DNA of 64,000 bases from Streptomyces sp. NBS 14/10 (GTDB lineage Bacteria > Actinomycetota > Actinomycetes > Streptomycetales > Streptomycetaceae), in the NCBI RefSeq assembly GCF_002224125.1, contig NZ_NCSM01000018.1, positions 62,001 to 126,000 of the forward strand. Reading direction: 5' to 3'. Position numbers and translations under genes: made by a program. The notes under the pieces are model-generated. The model was not told the DNA's origin. It searched no databases and saw nothing but the letters and a program-made list of their open reading frames with translations. This document shows positions 1 to 8,229 of this stretch, one piece after another (the first letter of the stretch is position 1; every line of letters starts with the position of its first letter).

Positions 1-1999
1 CCGTGGCGGAGGTGAGGCCGTCCTGGACCGCCGTGATCAGCTTGTAGCTGTTGGTCTGCACCAGATCCAGGCTGTTCTGCAGGATGCCGGGCGCCCGCTG
101 CTCCAGGACGACACCGAGGATCAGCCGCTTGTTGCCGTCGATGGTCTTCTCCGCGCCCCACATCAGCGCACCGCCGGCCGGGGTGCTCGAACCGGTCTTG
201 ATGCCGACCACACCGGGCTTCACCAGCAGATTGTTGTTGTTGTAGATCTTGCTGCCAGGAGTCTTGAGGCCCGGAACGCTGATGTTGGGCGTCGCCACGA
301 CCGACCGGAACGCCTCGCTCTGCATCACCGCCCTGGCCAGCTTGAGCTGGTCGGACGCGGTGCTCTTGGTGGTCGCCTTGAAGCCGCTGGGGTCGGTGTA
401 GACGGTGTTCTTCATGCCCAGGTCCTTGGCGGCGTCGTTCATCTTCTTCACGAACGCCGCCTCCGACCCCGAGTCCCAGCGGGCCAGCTGCCGGGCGATG
501 TTGTTCCCGGACGGAATGAGCAGCATCTGGAGCATCTGGAGCTCGTTGTACGTCTGACCCTCGTCCACCTCGACCCGCGACTCGTCCTCGGAGTCCGACT
601 CCTTGCCCGCCTGGGCGTCGATCTTGATGGTCGGGCCCTCGTCGGACCCCTTGAGCGGGTGCTCATTGAGGACGACGTACGCCGTCATCACCTTGGTGAC
701 ACTGGCGATCGGCACCGGCTTCTGCGCCCCGGAGGTGCCCAGGCTGCCCAGCCCCTCCACCTCGACCGCGGACTGCCCCTGCTCCGGCCAGGGGAGCGAG
801 ATCTTGCCGCCGTCGAAGGTGTATGTGGCGTTGGCCACCTTCAGCTCGGGGTCCGGCAGCGGACGCACCGACTGCACCACGCCGAGGATGACGATCAGGA
901 GCACCGCGAGCGGCGTCCAGATCTTGACCCGCCGCACAGCGGTCCGCAGCGGGGTCTCCGGCGGGGGCGGGGTGTTGGTCAGCTGCGCCAGCAGATCGAG
1001 CGGCGGCAGCGGCTGCTGCTTCGTCCGCTCCGACTCGGGCAGCGGCTGCTGCTTCGTCCGCTCGGACTCCGGCAGCGGCTGCGCGGAGGGGCGCGCCGGG
1101 GGCCGGGTGGGCGGGGCGTCGGCCGATCTCAGGGGTACGAAGCGGCTGGTGCGCTCGGCGTCGCTCTCTGGCCGCTCGGCGCCGGGAGCCTTCCTCTCGT
1201 CCTTCTCGTCGGACTTGCCGGGCTCAGGCTTGTCGGCGGGCTTCTCCGCAGGCCTTTCGGCGACCTTGGCGTCAGCCTTGACATCAGCGGGCTTCGCTTC
1301 GGCCGCCTTGCTGTCGGCAGGCTTGCCTGCGTCAGGCTTGTCCGCTTCAGGCTTGTCCGCTTCGGGCTTGTCCTTGGCGGGGGTCTTGAGGGTCTTGAAG
1401 ACGGCGGTCGGCCGGTCGATGCCCGTACCGGCGGCGGGCTCGTCACCCTTCTCGCCACCTTCATCCGACTTGTCGGCCTTATCCGCTTCATCCGTCTTGT
1501 CGGCCTTCTGGGCCCACCGGGGAGCTTCCTTGTGCCGCAGCAGCCCGAAAGCCGCTGTGGGCCGATCGACGGGCGTATCCGAGTCCTCGCCATCCGACTC
1601 GGACTCGGACTCCGGAGAGACCTTCTCGTCATCGACAGGCTCGCGCTTCAGCGTGCGGAACACCGCCGTACGCCGGTCCACCGACTCATCGGGCTCCTCG
1701 GTCGACTCCCCGGCCGACCCCTCAGCCGCCTTTTCGTCCGATTCGTCCGCAGATTTTGCGTCATCGACAGATTTGCCAGTTTCGGCGGAATCACTGGATT
1801 CGCTTTCGCGAACAGCCGATTCCGCTTCCCGTTCCGCTTCGGCCGCCGCCTCCGGCTCCTCGTCCGCGACGGCGACTGCCGATTTGCCGCCCTCGACCTC
1901 CCCTTCATGGAAGACCGCGAGCCGTGGATCGCGCTCGCCGCGAGTCGTCTCCCCCGACGACTTCCGCTGCTCCGACTTGTCGGGGGACTCGCCCGCCAC
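1..1999 (-). CDS. D-alanyl-D-alanine carboxypeptidase (peptidase S11) with long cytoplasmic repeat region, 3' end outside window
   Basis: The gene runs off the left edge; 666 codons are visible from GTG 1999, which has GGAGG five bases upstream. The C-terminal half is a serine DD-peptidase (PBP5/S11 family) that trims peptidoglycan stem peptides outside the membrane. All three signatures are visible: SVTK with the nucleophile Ser433 and Lys436, SGN at 497-499 and KTG at 601-603. One membrane helix lies at about residues 357-376. The preceding 350 residues are acidic, Lys/Pro-rich and probably disordered in the cytoplasm. They hold a recurring DRxTAxF-type motif near residues 104, 142 and 193, a weaker copy near 23, and a tandem PLPESERTKQQ repeat just before the helix. 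The family assignment is secure; the role of the N-terminal part is unknown. Confidence 0.93.
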   Translation of the reverse strand, partial: MAGESPDKSEQRKSSGETTRGERDPRLAVFHEGEVEGGKSAVAVADEEPEAAAEAEREAESAVRESESSDSAETGKSVDDAKSADESDEKAAEGSAGESTEEPDESVDRRTAVFRTLKREPVDDEKVSPESESESDGEDSDTPVDRPTAAFGLLRHKEAPRWAQKADKTDEADKADKSDEGGEKGDEPAAGTGIDRPTAVFKTLKTPAKDKPEADKPEADKPDAGKPADSKAAEAKPADVKADAKVAERPAEKPADKPEPGKSDEKDERKAPGAERPESDAERTSRFVPLRSADAPPTRPPARPSAQPLPESERTKQQPLPESERTKQQPLPPLDLLAQLTNTPPPPETPLRTAVRRVKIWTPLAVLLIVILGVVQSVRPLPDPELKVANATYTFDGGKISLPWPEQGQSAVEVEGLGSLGTSGAQKPVPIASVTKVMTAYVVLNEHPLKGSDEGPTIKIDAQAGKESDSEDESRVEVDEGQTYNELQMLQMLLIPSGNNIARQLARWDSGSEAAFVKKMNDAAKDLGMKNTVYTDPSGFKATTKSTASDQLKLARAVMQSEAFRSVVATPNISVPGLKTPGSKIYNNNNLLVKPGVVGIKTGSSTPAGGALMWGAEKTIDGNKRLILGVVLEQRAPGILQNSLDLVQTNSYKLITAVQDGLTSAT

Positions 2000-2258
2000 C
2001 GATGCCTCCTTGTAATACCTTTTACGGGACGCGAGCCGCCTTTCGGCTTCACGTCCCGCCGCCCCAACCAACTACCAGTGTCCCGTGTGCCCCGAGTGCT
2101 GCCACGCCACGGCACCCTGACGGAGCGCCTTCAACGGGGCGCCCACCCGATAGACGAGAAAGACATACCTATCGGTTCCATATCAAATCCCCCAGGCACT
2201 CTCGACAGACCAATGTGAGAGGGGTCACCCTGTCATTCATCCACGCGGGGAGGCATGG
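2000..2258. other. Divergent intergenic region between carboxypeptidase and GPP34 genes
   Basis: This 259-bp spacer must hold the promoters of both flanking divergent genes. It is somewhat less GC-rich than its surroundings. I see no clear -35/-10 pair, palindrome or small ORF with a ribosome binding site in it. Confidence 0.4.
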
Positions 2259-3005
2259 ATGGGCAGGAGCCGCAGAACAATTCCGGAGGAGCTTCTGCTG
2301 CTCGCCTTGGACCCGACCACGGGAACCACGGCGCAGCCGCAGTCGCTCGACCTCGGTCTTGCCGGAGCCCAGCTAGTAGAGCTGGCTCTGGCCGGACGGA
2401 TAGCCCCAGACGGGGATCGTATCGCCGTGGTGCTGCCACGGCCGACCGGAGATCCGACACTGGACTCCGCGCTGGAGCTGCTGCGCCGTCGCGGCAGCCC
2501 GGTCCGCGCGGTCCACTGGATCGGCGGGCCCCGGCTGGGGCTGCGCCAGACGTATCTCACGCACCTGGAGCGCTGCGGCATGGTCCATGCCGTGGAGGGC
2601 CAGATGTGCGGGGTACTGCCGACGACTCGCTACCAGGCGACGGAGACGGCTATCAGCCGGGAGATCAGGGCTCGGCTGGACACCGCGATCCGCACCGGCG
2701 TGCCGCCGGACCCGCGGACCGCGGCGCTCGCCGCCCTGGCCCATGCGGTCGGGCTCGGCAAGCACCTGTATCCCGGGAACGAGGGGCGCTCCTCGCGCTC
2801 CAGGCTCCGGGATCTGATCAGGCACGACCCCATGGGCGGACTCGTGGCGCACGCTGTCATGGACGTGCAGAACGGTGTCGCGGCGCAGCCACGGCGCGCA
2901 CCGGCCCCAGGCCGCCAGCCGGGAGCGCGGCCCTCCGTGCCCGCGTCCGGAGTTCCGGCACAGCCGTCCCGCCGCGGGAGCATGGCCCGCGTCGGAGCGC
3001 GCTGA
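2259..3005 (+). CDS. GOLPH3/VPS74 (GPP34) family protein
   Basis: The 248-aa product begins with the family hallmark: a basic start followed by TIPEELLLLALDPTTG, then LDLGLAGAQLVELALAGRI near residue 35. In eukaryotes GPP34 proteins bind phosphatidylinositol 4-phosphate at the Golgi. Streptomyces genomes carry many bacterial copies whose function is mostly unknown; a membrane-surface role is inferred. The start is ATG 2259 with GGGAGG seven to nine bases upstream; another ATG four bases earlier is out of frame. The last 45 residues are Pro/Arg/Ala-rich and probably disordered. The gene stands alone and is followed by a strong terminator hairpin. Confidence 0.85.
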   Translation: MGRSRRTIPEELLLLALDPTTGTTAQPQSLDLGLAGAQLVELALAGRIAPDGDRIAVVLPRPTGDPTLDSALELLRRRGSPVRAVHWIGGPRLGLRQTYLTHLERCGMVHAVEGQMCGVLPTTRYQATETAISREIRARLDTAIRTGVPPDPRTAALAALAHAVGLGKHLYPGNEGRSSRSRLRDLIRHDPMGGLVAHAVMDVQNGVAAQPRRAPAPGRQPGARPSVPASGVPAQPSRRGSMARVGAR

Positions 3006-3098
3006 GCCCGGCGCACACCCGCTCCACCCGCTCAATCCGCTCCACCCGACCCGACCGCACCACACAGTCCCCACCGACCCGGTCCGGGAGCCGCTGAC

Positions 3099-3158
3099 GC
3101 GCGCGGGGCGGTGGGCCGGCCTGTCCCCCGAGGACGGCCGGCCCGCCGCCCCGCGCGC
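3099..3158 (+). terminator. Long GC-rich hairpin terminator after GPP34 gene
   Basis: A 23-bp stem (3099-3121 with 3136-3158) has one G-T mismatch and a 14-nt loop. It lies 93 bp after the stop of the GPP34 gene. There is no U-tract, as is usual for Streptomyces terminators. The rest of the 3006-3348 gap is a C-rich tract with no supportable gene. Confidence 0.75.
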
Positions 3159-3348
3159 TCGTGCTTGACAAGCCTCGGGCGGCCGCCTGGCGGCCCGAAG
3201 CCGACGCGATCCAGGCGCCGCCTGCCACACGCGTCGGGTGTGCCCCGAGAGGCACCCTGTGCGGCCATTTCCCAGCGCGGCGCCGACCGGTAGTGGCAGG
3301 CTGCTGAACAGCATGAATCAGCAGTACGAAGCCGGAGGTGCACGTCCC

Positions 3349-4233
3349 GTGACATCGAACGTCGGCCCCACGGTCAGGCGACGCCGATTGGGCCAGGAAC
3401 TCCGCAGGCTCCGCCAGGAGAAGGGGATGACGGCGGAGGAGGTGGCCGAGGAGCTGATGGTCTCCCAGTCGAAGATCAGCAGACTGGAGAACGGCCGCCG
3501 CAGCATCAGCCAGCGCGACGTACGCGACCTGTGCCGCACCTACAAGGTCGAGGACAAGGCACTTGTCGATTCCCTTATGCAAATGGCCAAGGAGTCCCGC
3601 CAGCAGGGCTGGTGGAACGCCTTCGGCGACGTCCCGTACAGCGTCTACATCGGATTCGAGACCGACGCGGCATCGCTGCGGGTCTATGAACCGCAGGTGC
3701 TCCCGGGCCTGTTGCAGACCCCGGAGTACGCCGAGGCGGTGATCAGCGGCGCACTGCCGGAGGCCCCGCAGGAGCAGATCGCCCAGCGGGTCCAGGTCCG
3801 CCTCAGGCGGCAGGAGCGGATCACCGACCCGGTCACCCCGCTGCGGCTGTGGGCGGTCGTGGACGAGGCGGCGATGCGCCGGGTGGTCGGCAGCCCGAAG
3901 GTCATGAGCGATCAGCTGGACTATCTGGTGCGGATGAGCCACGAGCCGCATGTGACGGTGCAGGCGCTGCCGTTCGGCATGGGCTCCCATCCGGGGATGA
4001 GCGGGCAGTTCACCATCCTCGAGTTCTCGGACGAGTCGGACACCAGCGTCGTCTACCTGGAGGGCGTGACCAGCGACCTGTATCTGGAGAAGCACACCGA
4101 TGTGCAGAGCTACAGCATGATGTACGAGCATCTGCGGGCCCAGGCGCTGAACGCGGACCAGAGCCGTCAGTTCATCACGGAGGTGGCGCGGGACCACGCG
4201 AGCCGGCGCGAGGAGAGTCGCGAAGAGAGCTGA
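3349..4233 (+). CDS. XRE-family helix-turn-helix regulator with DUF5753 domain
   Basis: The 294-aa product has an N-terminal XRE helix-turn-helix (about residues 12-65; MTAEEVAEELMVSQSKISRLENG) followed by the DUF5753 domain typical of the Streptomyces WhiJ-like regulators, recognised by GWWNAFGD, YEPQVLPGLLQTPEYA and the WAVVDEAAMRR region. GTG 3349 is chosen because GGAGGTG lies eight bases upstream and homologous proteins start here; upstream in-frame codons such as ATG 3313 lack a good ribosome binding site. The DUF397 gene downstream is its usual partner. In S. coelicolor such pairs influence development and antibiotic production; the target here is unknown. Confidence 0.9.
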   Translation: MTSNVGPTVRRRRLGQELRRLRQEKGMTAEEVAEELMVSQSKISRLENGRRSISQRDVRDLCRTYKVEDKALVDSLMQMAKESRQQGWWNAFGDVPYSVYIGFETDAASLRVYEPQVLPGLLQTPEYAEAVISGALPEAPQEQIAQRVQVRLRRQERITDPVTPLRLWAVVDEAAMRRVVGSPKVMSDQLDYLVRMSHEPHVTVQALPFGMGSHPGMSGQFTILEFSDESDTSVVYLEGVTSDLYLEKHTDVQSYSMMYEHLRAQALNADQSRQFITEVARDHASRREESREES

Positions 4234-4428
4234 ACCGGGAGCTGAACCGCGCGCTGAGTGGACGCCAAAAGACCGGACCCTACACCTCCGCACCACGGCG
4301 CGGAAGGGGCCAGTGGAATATGCCATCCGGTCGAGTGAACAACCGGCTTTCCCGACGATGTTGACGAGTAACGTCGGTCTCGCCTCCAAACGGGGTGCAT
4401 CTCATCAACAAAACGTATCGGAGCAAAA

Positions 4429-4638
4429 GTGTCCATTCAGCAAGGAAAGACGAGTATGTGGGTGAAATCCTCGTACTCGGCGGGAAATGGCGCCTGCGTG
4501 GAAGTAGCCTCTCCCGTCGTCGACGAGGTGGCCGTACGCGACTCCAAGGACCCGCACGGCCCGGCCCTCAGCTTCGCTCCGGGTTCGTGGTCGACCTTCG
4601 TCTCCGACGTCCGCCGTGGGGCTTTCGACCTCGGCTGA
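4429..4638 (+). CDS. DUF397 small protein, partner of XRE regulator
   Basis: The 69-aa protein shows the DUF397 pattern: W-x-KSSYS near the start, ACVEVA, VRDSKDP and a final W-x-x-F segment. DUF397 genes nearly always sit beside XRE-DUF5753 genes, as here (195 bp downstream). The partnership is genetically well known in Streptomyces, but the biochemical function of DUF397 is unresolved; sequestering the regulator is one idea. GTG 4429 is preceded by GGAG at a five-base spacing. The separate intergenic region suggests its own promoter. Confidence 0.88.
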   Translation: MSIQQGKTSMWVKSSYSAGNGACVEVASPVVDEVAVRDSKDPHGPALSFAPGSWSTFVSDVRRGAFDLG

Positions 4639-4663
4639 CCTTCGTCACCCGCCCTTCGGGCAC

Positions 4664-4705
4664 CGAGCCCTCTCGTCCGGCCGCCGTCCCTGCCGAGAGG
4701 GCTCG
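4664..4705. terminator. Bidirectional hairpin between convergent genes
   Basis: A perfect 12-bp inverted repeat (CGAGCCCTCTCG at 4664-4675, complement at 4694-4705) lies between the ends of the DUF397 gene and the convergent gene at 4741. It could terminate both transcripts. Confidence 0.7.
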
Positions 4706-4740
4706 CCGCTGCCTGTGGCACATCACCGCAGTTCGCGGCC

Positions 4741-5592
4741 TCACCGCAGTTCGTCGACGTAGCGGTCGGTGCCGGGCACCGTCGGGATGAACGGCGCCAC
4801 CAGTTCGACGCGGCCGAGCCCCGAGCGGGCCACATCCTCGTCAAGCCCGGCGAAATGCCCCTCCCAGCATTCGCGCGGATCCCGCTGCAGGAACCACAGC
4901 AGGGTCAGCCGCGTATCCACCCCCTCCACCTGCTTCACATACGACATCCGGTCCAGCGGCAGCGGAGTCGGCCGGAAGACGGTGACCATCGCCGCGGGCG
5001 AGCCCGCCAGGCGCTTGGGCAGATGTCTGGCCCGCAGCCACTCCAGAAGCTCGGCGCGGGCCTCGGGGCCTTCGGCGTCCACGACCTCGACGACCAGCCC
5101 GGCGTAGGGGTGGTCGAGGGCGTGGAAGTCGCGGGGGCCCGCCGCGCCGTCCCGGTAGACGGTCGCCTCATGGTCCTGGAACGCCGTGAAGACATGCGTA
5201 CGGTCCTGGTAGACGCGGCCGTCCCGGTTGAGCCGCTTGTTGATGCCGACGGTCCACTTCATATGCTCCGCGTAGCGTCCCTCGGTGAGCCAGTAGACCG
5301 TGATGTAGCAGCCCGCGGTGACCGGCTGGGCGACCGCGGACTTCTCCGGGTAGCGCAGCTGCCGCAGTTCGCGGGTGGCGACCCAGCGGCGGCCCGCGAA
5401 CATCCACGGCATGGCCATGGCCCCGGCGATGAAGTGGTCGTCCTCGTACCAGCGGTTGTAGGCGTGTTCATGACCGGGGTGCGGCTCGACCATGGTGATC
5501 AGGGCATGTCCCGGGCGCACTCCGTACGGGCCGGCGGAGGCCAGTTCCGCGTACGCCTCGGCGCGCGTGTCCTCACTCGAGTCACTGCTCAT
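4741..5592 (-). CDS. Hypothetical protein, two Dabb/EthD-like halves
   Basis: The 283-aa soluble protein is of unknown function. Two segments look like ferredoxin-fold alpha/beta-barrel (Dabb/EthD) modules: ITMVEPHPGHEHAYNRWYEDDHF near residue 35 and a second with VVEVVDAEG and EWLRARHLP near 165. Such folds often bind or modify hydrophobic catabolic intermediates, but no catalytic residues are evident. The start is uncertain: ATG 5592 has GGAGG only two bases upstream, while ATG 5601 has none. A perfect 15-bp palindrome (5608-5622) sits immediately upstream, which puts the gene in the catabolic regulon of this window. Confidence 0.6.
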   Translation of the reverse strand: MSSDSSEDTRAEAYAELASAGPYGVRPGHALITMVEPHPGHEHAYNRWYEDDHFIAGAMAMPWMFAGRRWVATRELRQLRYPEKSAVAQPVTAGCYITVYWLTEGRYAEHMKWTVGINKRLNRDGRVYQDRTHVFTAFQDHEATVYRDGAAGPRDFHALDHPYAGLVVEVVDAEGPEARAELLEWLRARHLPKRLAGSPAAMVTVFRPTPLPLDRMSYVKQVEGVDTRLTLLWFLQRDPRECWEGHFAGLDEDVARSGLGRVELVAPFIPTVPGTDRYVDELR

Positions 5593-5607
5593 GTCCTCCA
5601 TATGTAG

Positions 5608-5622
5608 CTGACGTCACGTCAG
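5608..5622. promoter_or_regulatory. CTGAC-N5-GTCAG operator, site 1
   Basis: The sequence CTGACGTCACGTCAG is a perfect palindrome (7+1+7). It ends 6 bp upstream of ATG 5601 (15 bp from ATG 5592) of the minus-strand Dabb-like gene. It also lies 117 bp upstream of the divergent aminotransferase start, so either gene could be controlled. Confidence 0.75.
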
Positions 5623-5739
5623 ATGGGGAGGGTCGCGACCGTATCGCGGACAAAGCGGTTGCCCTGTGCACTGATCTCTTTAGGCTGCATACGACAGCGG
5701 AAACGTCCGCGCCGACGTCCGTACCAGCGAAGGAGCCCC

Positions 5740-6921
5740 ATGCGTGCCGACCTCCCCGCCCTCGCGACCCGAGCCGCCTCGGTCGCCGGCTCCCCGGTAC
5801 GGGACATCCTCGCGCTCACCGCGCGCCCCGAGGTGATCTCCTTCGCGGGCGGGCTGCCGGCGGCCGAGCTCTTCGACGCGGAGGCGATACGGGCGGCCTT
5901 CGACCGGGTCCTCGCCGAGGCCCCGCGCGAGGCCCTCCAGTACTCGACGACCGAAGGCGACCCCGCCCTGCGCGCCGCCACCGCGGCCCGCCTCACCTCG
6001 CGCGGGCTGCCGACCGACCCCGACGCGCTGCTCGTCACCAGCGGCTCACAGCAGGCGCTGACCCTGCTGGCCACGGCGCTGCTGGAGCCGGGCGACACGG
6101 TCGTGGTCGAGGACCCCACCTACCTGGCCGCCCTGCAGTGCTTCTCCTTCGCGGGCGCGCGGATCGTGTCCGTGCCGAGCGATGAGGACGGCCTCGATCC
6201 GGCCGCGCTCGACGCGCTGATGGAGCGGGAGCGGCCCAAGCTCCTCTACACCATCCCGACCTTCCAGAACCCCACCGGCCGCACCCTCCCCGCCGAGCGC
6301 CGCCGCGCGGTGGCGGAGGTCGCGGAGCGGCGCGGGCTGTGGATCGTCGAGGACGACCCGTACGGGGAGCTGCGCTTCGCGGGCCAGCCGGTGCCGTGGA
6401 TCGCGAACCTTCCGGAGGCCGCCGACCGCACCGTACTGCTCGGCAGCTACTCCAAGATCATGGCGCCGGGCCTGCGCCTCGGCTGGCTCCGCGCCCCCGC
6501 GCCCCTCCGCCGCGCCTGCGCCATCGCCAAGCAGGCCGCCGATCTCCACACCCCGACGGTCACCCAGATGGCCGCCGCCCGCTACCTGACCGACGCCGAC
6601 CTGGACGCCCACCTCGCCCACGTCCGCGACGCCTACCGCGACCGCCGCGACGCCCTCCTGGCGGGCCTCCCCGAGGCGCTGCCCGACGGCTCCCGCTGGA
6701 ACCGCCCCGACGGCGGCATGTTCGTCTGGGCCTCCCTGCCCGAGGGCTACGACGCGACGGAGCGACTGCGGGTGGCGGTCGAACACGATGTGGCGTACGT
6801 GCCGGGTGCCCCGTTCTTCGCGGGCGCCCCGGACCCGGCGGCGATGCGACTGTCGTTCGTCACGCACACCCCGGACGAGATCGCGGAGGGCCTGCGCCGC
6901 CTGGCAAAGGCCCTGCGCTAG
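5740..6921 (+). CDS. PLP-dependent class I/II aminotransferase
   Basis: The 393-aa fold-type I aminotransferase resembles the 2-aminoadipate/LysN and MocR-catalytic-domain group: SFAGGLPAAELF at about 30, YSTTEGDPALR near 65, VEDPTYLAALQ, NPTGRTL, VEDDPYGELRF and the PLP lysine Lys239 in SYSKIM. It transfers amino groups between an amino acid and a 2-oxoacid in the cytoplasm; the substrate cannot be read from sequence. No N-terminal HTH is present. ATG 5740 is chosen for the AAGGAG four bases upstream; the reading frame is open further upstream but lacks a ribosome binding site. Confidence 0.88.
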   Translation: MRADLPALATRAASVAGSPVRDILALTARPEVISFAGGLPAAELFDAEAIRAAFDRVLAEAPREALQYSTTEGDPALRAATAARLTSRGLPTDPDALLVTSGSQQALTLLATALLEPGDTVVVEDPTYLAALQCFSFAGARIVSVPSDEDGLDPAALDALMERERPKLLYTIPTFQNPTGRTLPAERRRAVAEVAERRGLWIVEDDPYGELRFAGQPVPWIANLPEAADRTVLLGSYSKIMAPGLRLGWLRAPAPLRRACAIAKQAADLHTPTVTQMAAARYLTDADLDAHLAHVRDAYRDRRDALLAGLPEALPDGSRWNRPDGGMFVWASLPEGYDATERLRVAVEHDVAYVPGAPFFAGAPDPAAMRLSFVTHTPDEIAEGLRRLAKALR

Positions 6922-6984
6922 GCGACTCCCGGCGGCGTGGGTATGGCCTTCTCGGTGTGCGCGTCCTAGCCTGACGCCCCCGAT

Positions 6985-6999
6985 CTGACGCTACGTCAG
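6985..6999. promoter_or_regulatory. CTGAC-N5-GTCAG operator, site 2
   Basis: CTGACGCTACGTCAG has 6-bp perfect arms around CTA and lies 47 bp upstream of the SDR start at 7047. It exactly matches the motif found at the other catabolic promoters of the window. Confidence 0.75.
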
Positions 7000-7046
7000 T
7001 TCGCTGGCGCCGTCGGGTCATCGCGATCACCCCGGGGAGGCACCCC

Positions 7047-7829
7047 ATGCTGCTGCGCGACAAGACCGTCATCGTCTCGGGCGTCGGCCCCGGTCTCGGC
7101 CTGCGGGTCGCGGCGGCGTGTGTGCGGGACGGGGGCAACGCCGTGCTCGGGGCGCGGACGGAAGCCCAGTTGGCGAAGGCCGCCGCCGAGGCCGACCCCG
7201 GGGGCGGGCGCACCGCGTGGCGCGCGACCGATATCGCGGACGAGCGGCAGTGCGAAGCCCTCGCCGCGCTCGCGGTCGAGCGGTTCGGGGGAATCGACGC
7301 CGTCATCCATGTGGCGGCGCTGGACAGCTATATGGGCGGGCTGGAGGACGCCGACTTCGCCTCCTGGAGCCAGGTCGTCGACACCAACCTGTTCGGCACG
7401 CTCCGGATGACCCGCGCCTGCCTGCCCGCGCTCAAACGGCGCGGCGGCTCGGTGGTGATGATCGGCACGCAGTCGTCGGTCGCCGCGCCCACCCAGGTGC
7501 GACAGGCCGCGTACGCCGCGTCCAAGGGCGCACTCGTCTCCGCGATGTATTCGCTCGCGCGCGAGTTGGGCCCGCACCGGATCCGGGTGAACACCGTGCA
7601 GCCCGGCTGGATGTGGGGTCCGCCGGTGCAGGCGTACGTCACGTTCGCCGCGCATTCCGAAGGCGTACCGGAGCCCGAGGTGCTGGCCCGGCTCACCGAT
7701 CGGATGGCGCTGCCCGAGCTGGCGACGGACGGGGATGTGGCGGAGGCCGCGGTGTTTCTGGCCTCCGACCGGGCGCGGGCGATCACCGGCCAGTCATTGC
7801 TGGTCAATGCCGGTGAACTGATGCGGTGA
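7047..7829 (+). CDS. Short-chain dehydrogenase/reductase (SDR)
   Basis: The 260-aa classical SDR has the cofactor loop SGVGPGLG (residues 11-18, a variant of TGxxxGxG), a VAALD element in place of NNAG, and the catalytic Tyr156-x3-Lys160 in YAASK. It should oxidise an alcohol or reduce a ketone with NAD(P)H in the cytoplasm; the substrate is unknown. ATG 7047 follows GGGGAGG. The operator at 6985-6999 suggests a role in the same pathway as the acyl-CoA genes further right. Confidence 0.88.
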   Translation: MLLRDKTVIVSGVGPGLGLRVAAACVRDGGNAVLGARTEAQLAKAAAEADPGGGRTAWRATDIADERQCEALAALAVERFGGIDAVIHVAALDSYMGGLEDADFASWSQVVDTNLFGTLRMTRACLPALKRRGGSVVMIGTQSSVAAPTQVRQAAYAASKGALVSAMYSLARELGPHRIRVNTVQPGWMWGPPVQAYVTFAAHSEGVPEPEVLARLTDRMALPELATDGDVAEAAVFLASDRARAITGQSLLVNAGELMR

Positions 7830-8229
7830 CGCGAGCGTCGCAACAGGGGTTGCCATAGCGGGATTGCCATAGCGGGGTCGCACAGAGGGATTGCACGGGG
7901 GTTGCGCCCTCCTTCTCCGGCCTGACGGGATCCCGCTCCCGTACGGCCCGTCCGTTGGTGCGGTCGAGCGTGGGCGTGCGTCTGGCGAAGTGCCCGCTCA
8001 TCGTGGGTTCGCGGACGCGTTCACGACAACCGCCGGGTAGGTCAAGAAAGCGCAAATTCGTTCTGCGGTCTGATTTGCGTTCACACTCGTGACCGGAAAT
8101 CTCTTGACCGGTCACCCGAACAAGCGGTTCAATCCCGGAAGTACCCCGCTCCCGCTCGGGGGAACCCGCCCATGACGAACGTCGAGGCGAAGTGCGGTCC
8201 TGTTCATAAGACGGACCCCTGGAGGGGGC
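7830..8229. other. 400-bp intergenic region upstream of symporter
   Basis: No gene is supported here. A 13-bp direct repeat (TTGCCATAGCGGG at 7850-7862 and 7864-7876) follows the SDR gene. An inverted repeat CGCAAAT/ATTTGCG (8051-8057, 8073-8079) and a perfect 10-bp palindrome TGACCGGTCA (8105-8114) lie ahead of the symporter and are candidate operator elements. Confidence 0.45.

Noticed and set aside
603..2218. Long plus-strand frames (470 and 519 aa) opposite the carboxypeptidase gene
   Set aside because: They are antisense shadows of the repeat-rich carboxypeptidase gene, which has all three S11 motifs; the shadows lack domains and ribosome binding sites.
2857..4389. 510-aa minus-strand frame across the XRE gene
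   Set aside because: Antisense to a clear XRE-DUF5753 gene, with no recognisable domain and atypical codon use.
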